From contig CAKSJP010000025.1 in the NCBI GenBank assembly GCA_934463425.1, positions 1 to 27,622 of the forward strand: DNA of 27,622 nucleotides, given 5' to 3'. The notes beneath the pieces were generated by a model, which worked only from the letters and a program-made list of their open reading frames with translations, had not been told where the DNA came from and searched no databases. The position numbers and the translations under genes are program-made. This DNA comes from an uncultured Ruminococcus sp. (lineage in GTDB: Bacteria; Bacillota; Clostridia; Oscillospirales; Ruminococcaceae). Position 1 is the stretch's first letter. Every line of letters begins with the position of its first letter. Shown piece after piece: positions 27,474 through 27,622 of the stretch.

Positions 27474-27622
27474 CCCTTGAAAAGGGGGATGGGGATTCAC
27501 AGAGACTCCTCAGTCAAGCCTACGGCTTGCCAGCTCCTCTGTAGAGGAGCCAAAAGAAAGCCTCCTCTCCTAGAGGAGGTGCCCGTCAGGGCGGAGGAGT
27601 CCCTCGTCCCCCTTGAAAAGGG
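27474..27622. repeat. Palindromic repeat element, copy B (short form)
   Basis: From 27500 to the window end the sequence matches copy A (20469-20545 and 20603-20648). Here CCTCCTCT and AGAGGAGG form a complete hairpin, and the two extra hairpin modules of copy A are missing. CCCTTGAAAAGGGGGA at 27474-27489 and the CCCCCTTGAAAAGGG at the right end are imperfect inverted copies of each other, like the termini of a small non-autonomous element. The right end is cut by the window. Confidence 0.85.

Overview
The window looks like chromosome of a moderately GC-rich Gram-positive anaerobe of the Ruminococcus type (Clostridia). Evidence: AGGAGG-type ribosome sites, TTGACA/TATAAT promoters with 17-bp spacers, a neighbouring ytfI-ytfJ (DUF2953-GerW) pair, a Firmicutes-style 6S RNA, and two secreted dockerin proteins, a hallmark of cellulosome- or amylosome-forming ruminococci. 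The genus is inferred from gene content, not from a phylogenetic marker.

Layout. 1-2163: a nested palindrome at the left edge, then a secreted transglutaminase/leucine-rich-repeat/dockerin protein (-). 2400-3909: an AspT/YidE-family transporter with its own promoter and terminator. 3929-4295: rpmB (-). 4489-10800: a long + strand housekeeping run, namely M50 protease, scpA, scpB, DUF2953, gerW, DacF-type carboxypeptidase, rluB and metA; a 13-bp inverted repeat covers the dacF ribosome site. 10825-11556: NYN-domain protein (-). 11685-13875: two tRNA operons and a single tRNA (Val-Asp-Gly-Cys; a second identical Val; Thr-Gly), with a Ser/Glu-rich lipoprotein between them. 13915-15471: two near-identical tandem promoters driving a membrane protein that resembles a signal peptidase I without catalytic residues. 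15507-17524: ABC-F ATPase (-). 17668-17844: tRNA-Leu. 17870-19615: an operon of an IseA-like lipoprotein and a second dockerin protein (-). 19643-19960: probable 6S RNA (-). 20009-20428: DUF1292 protein. 20469-22248: a palindromic repeat element and a class B penicillin-binding protein (-). 22408-24956: glgA and a LysR regulator (+).

The right end (about 24957-27622) is accessory in character. It holds a 32-codon ORF overlapping by GTGA a small nuclease-like gene of the PBECR3 type; a promoter overlapping that gene's stop codon which starts an orphan structured RNA of about 155 nt with its own terminator; and, on the opposite strand, a phage-type replication pair (RepO-like initiator plus DnaC-like helicase loader). 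The initiator gene contains tandem 18-bp dyad iterons next to an asymmetric purine/pyrimidine AT-rich tract, the arrangement of the lambda origin inside gene O. A second copy of the palindromic element closes the window.

How the parts fit. The central + strand run serves chromosome segregation, envelope work, rRNA modification and methionine synthesis. The dockerin proteins and glgA fit an organism that degrades polysaccharide and stores glycogen. The right-hand end is best explained as part of a prophage or integrative element. The strongest leads are the micro-ORF/nuclease/sRNA cassette, the intragenic origin, the degenerate signal peptidase, and the mosaic of hairpin modules in the repeat family.
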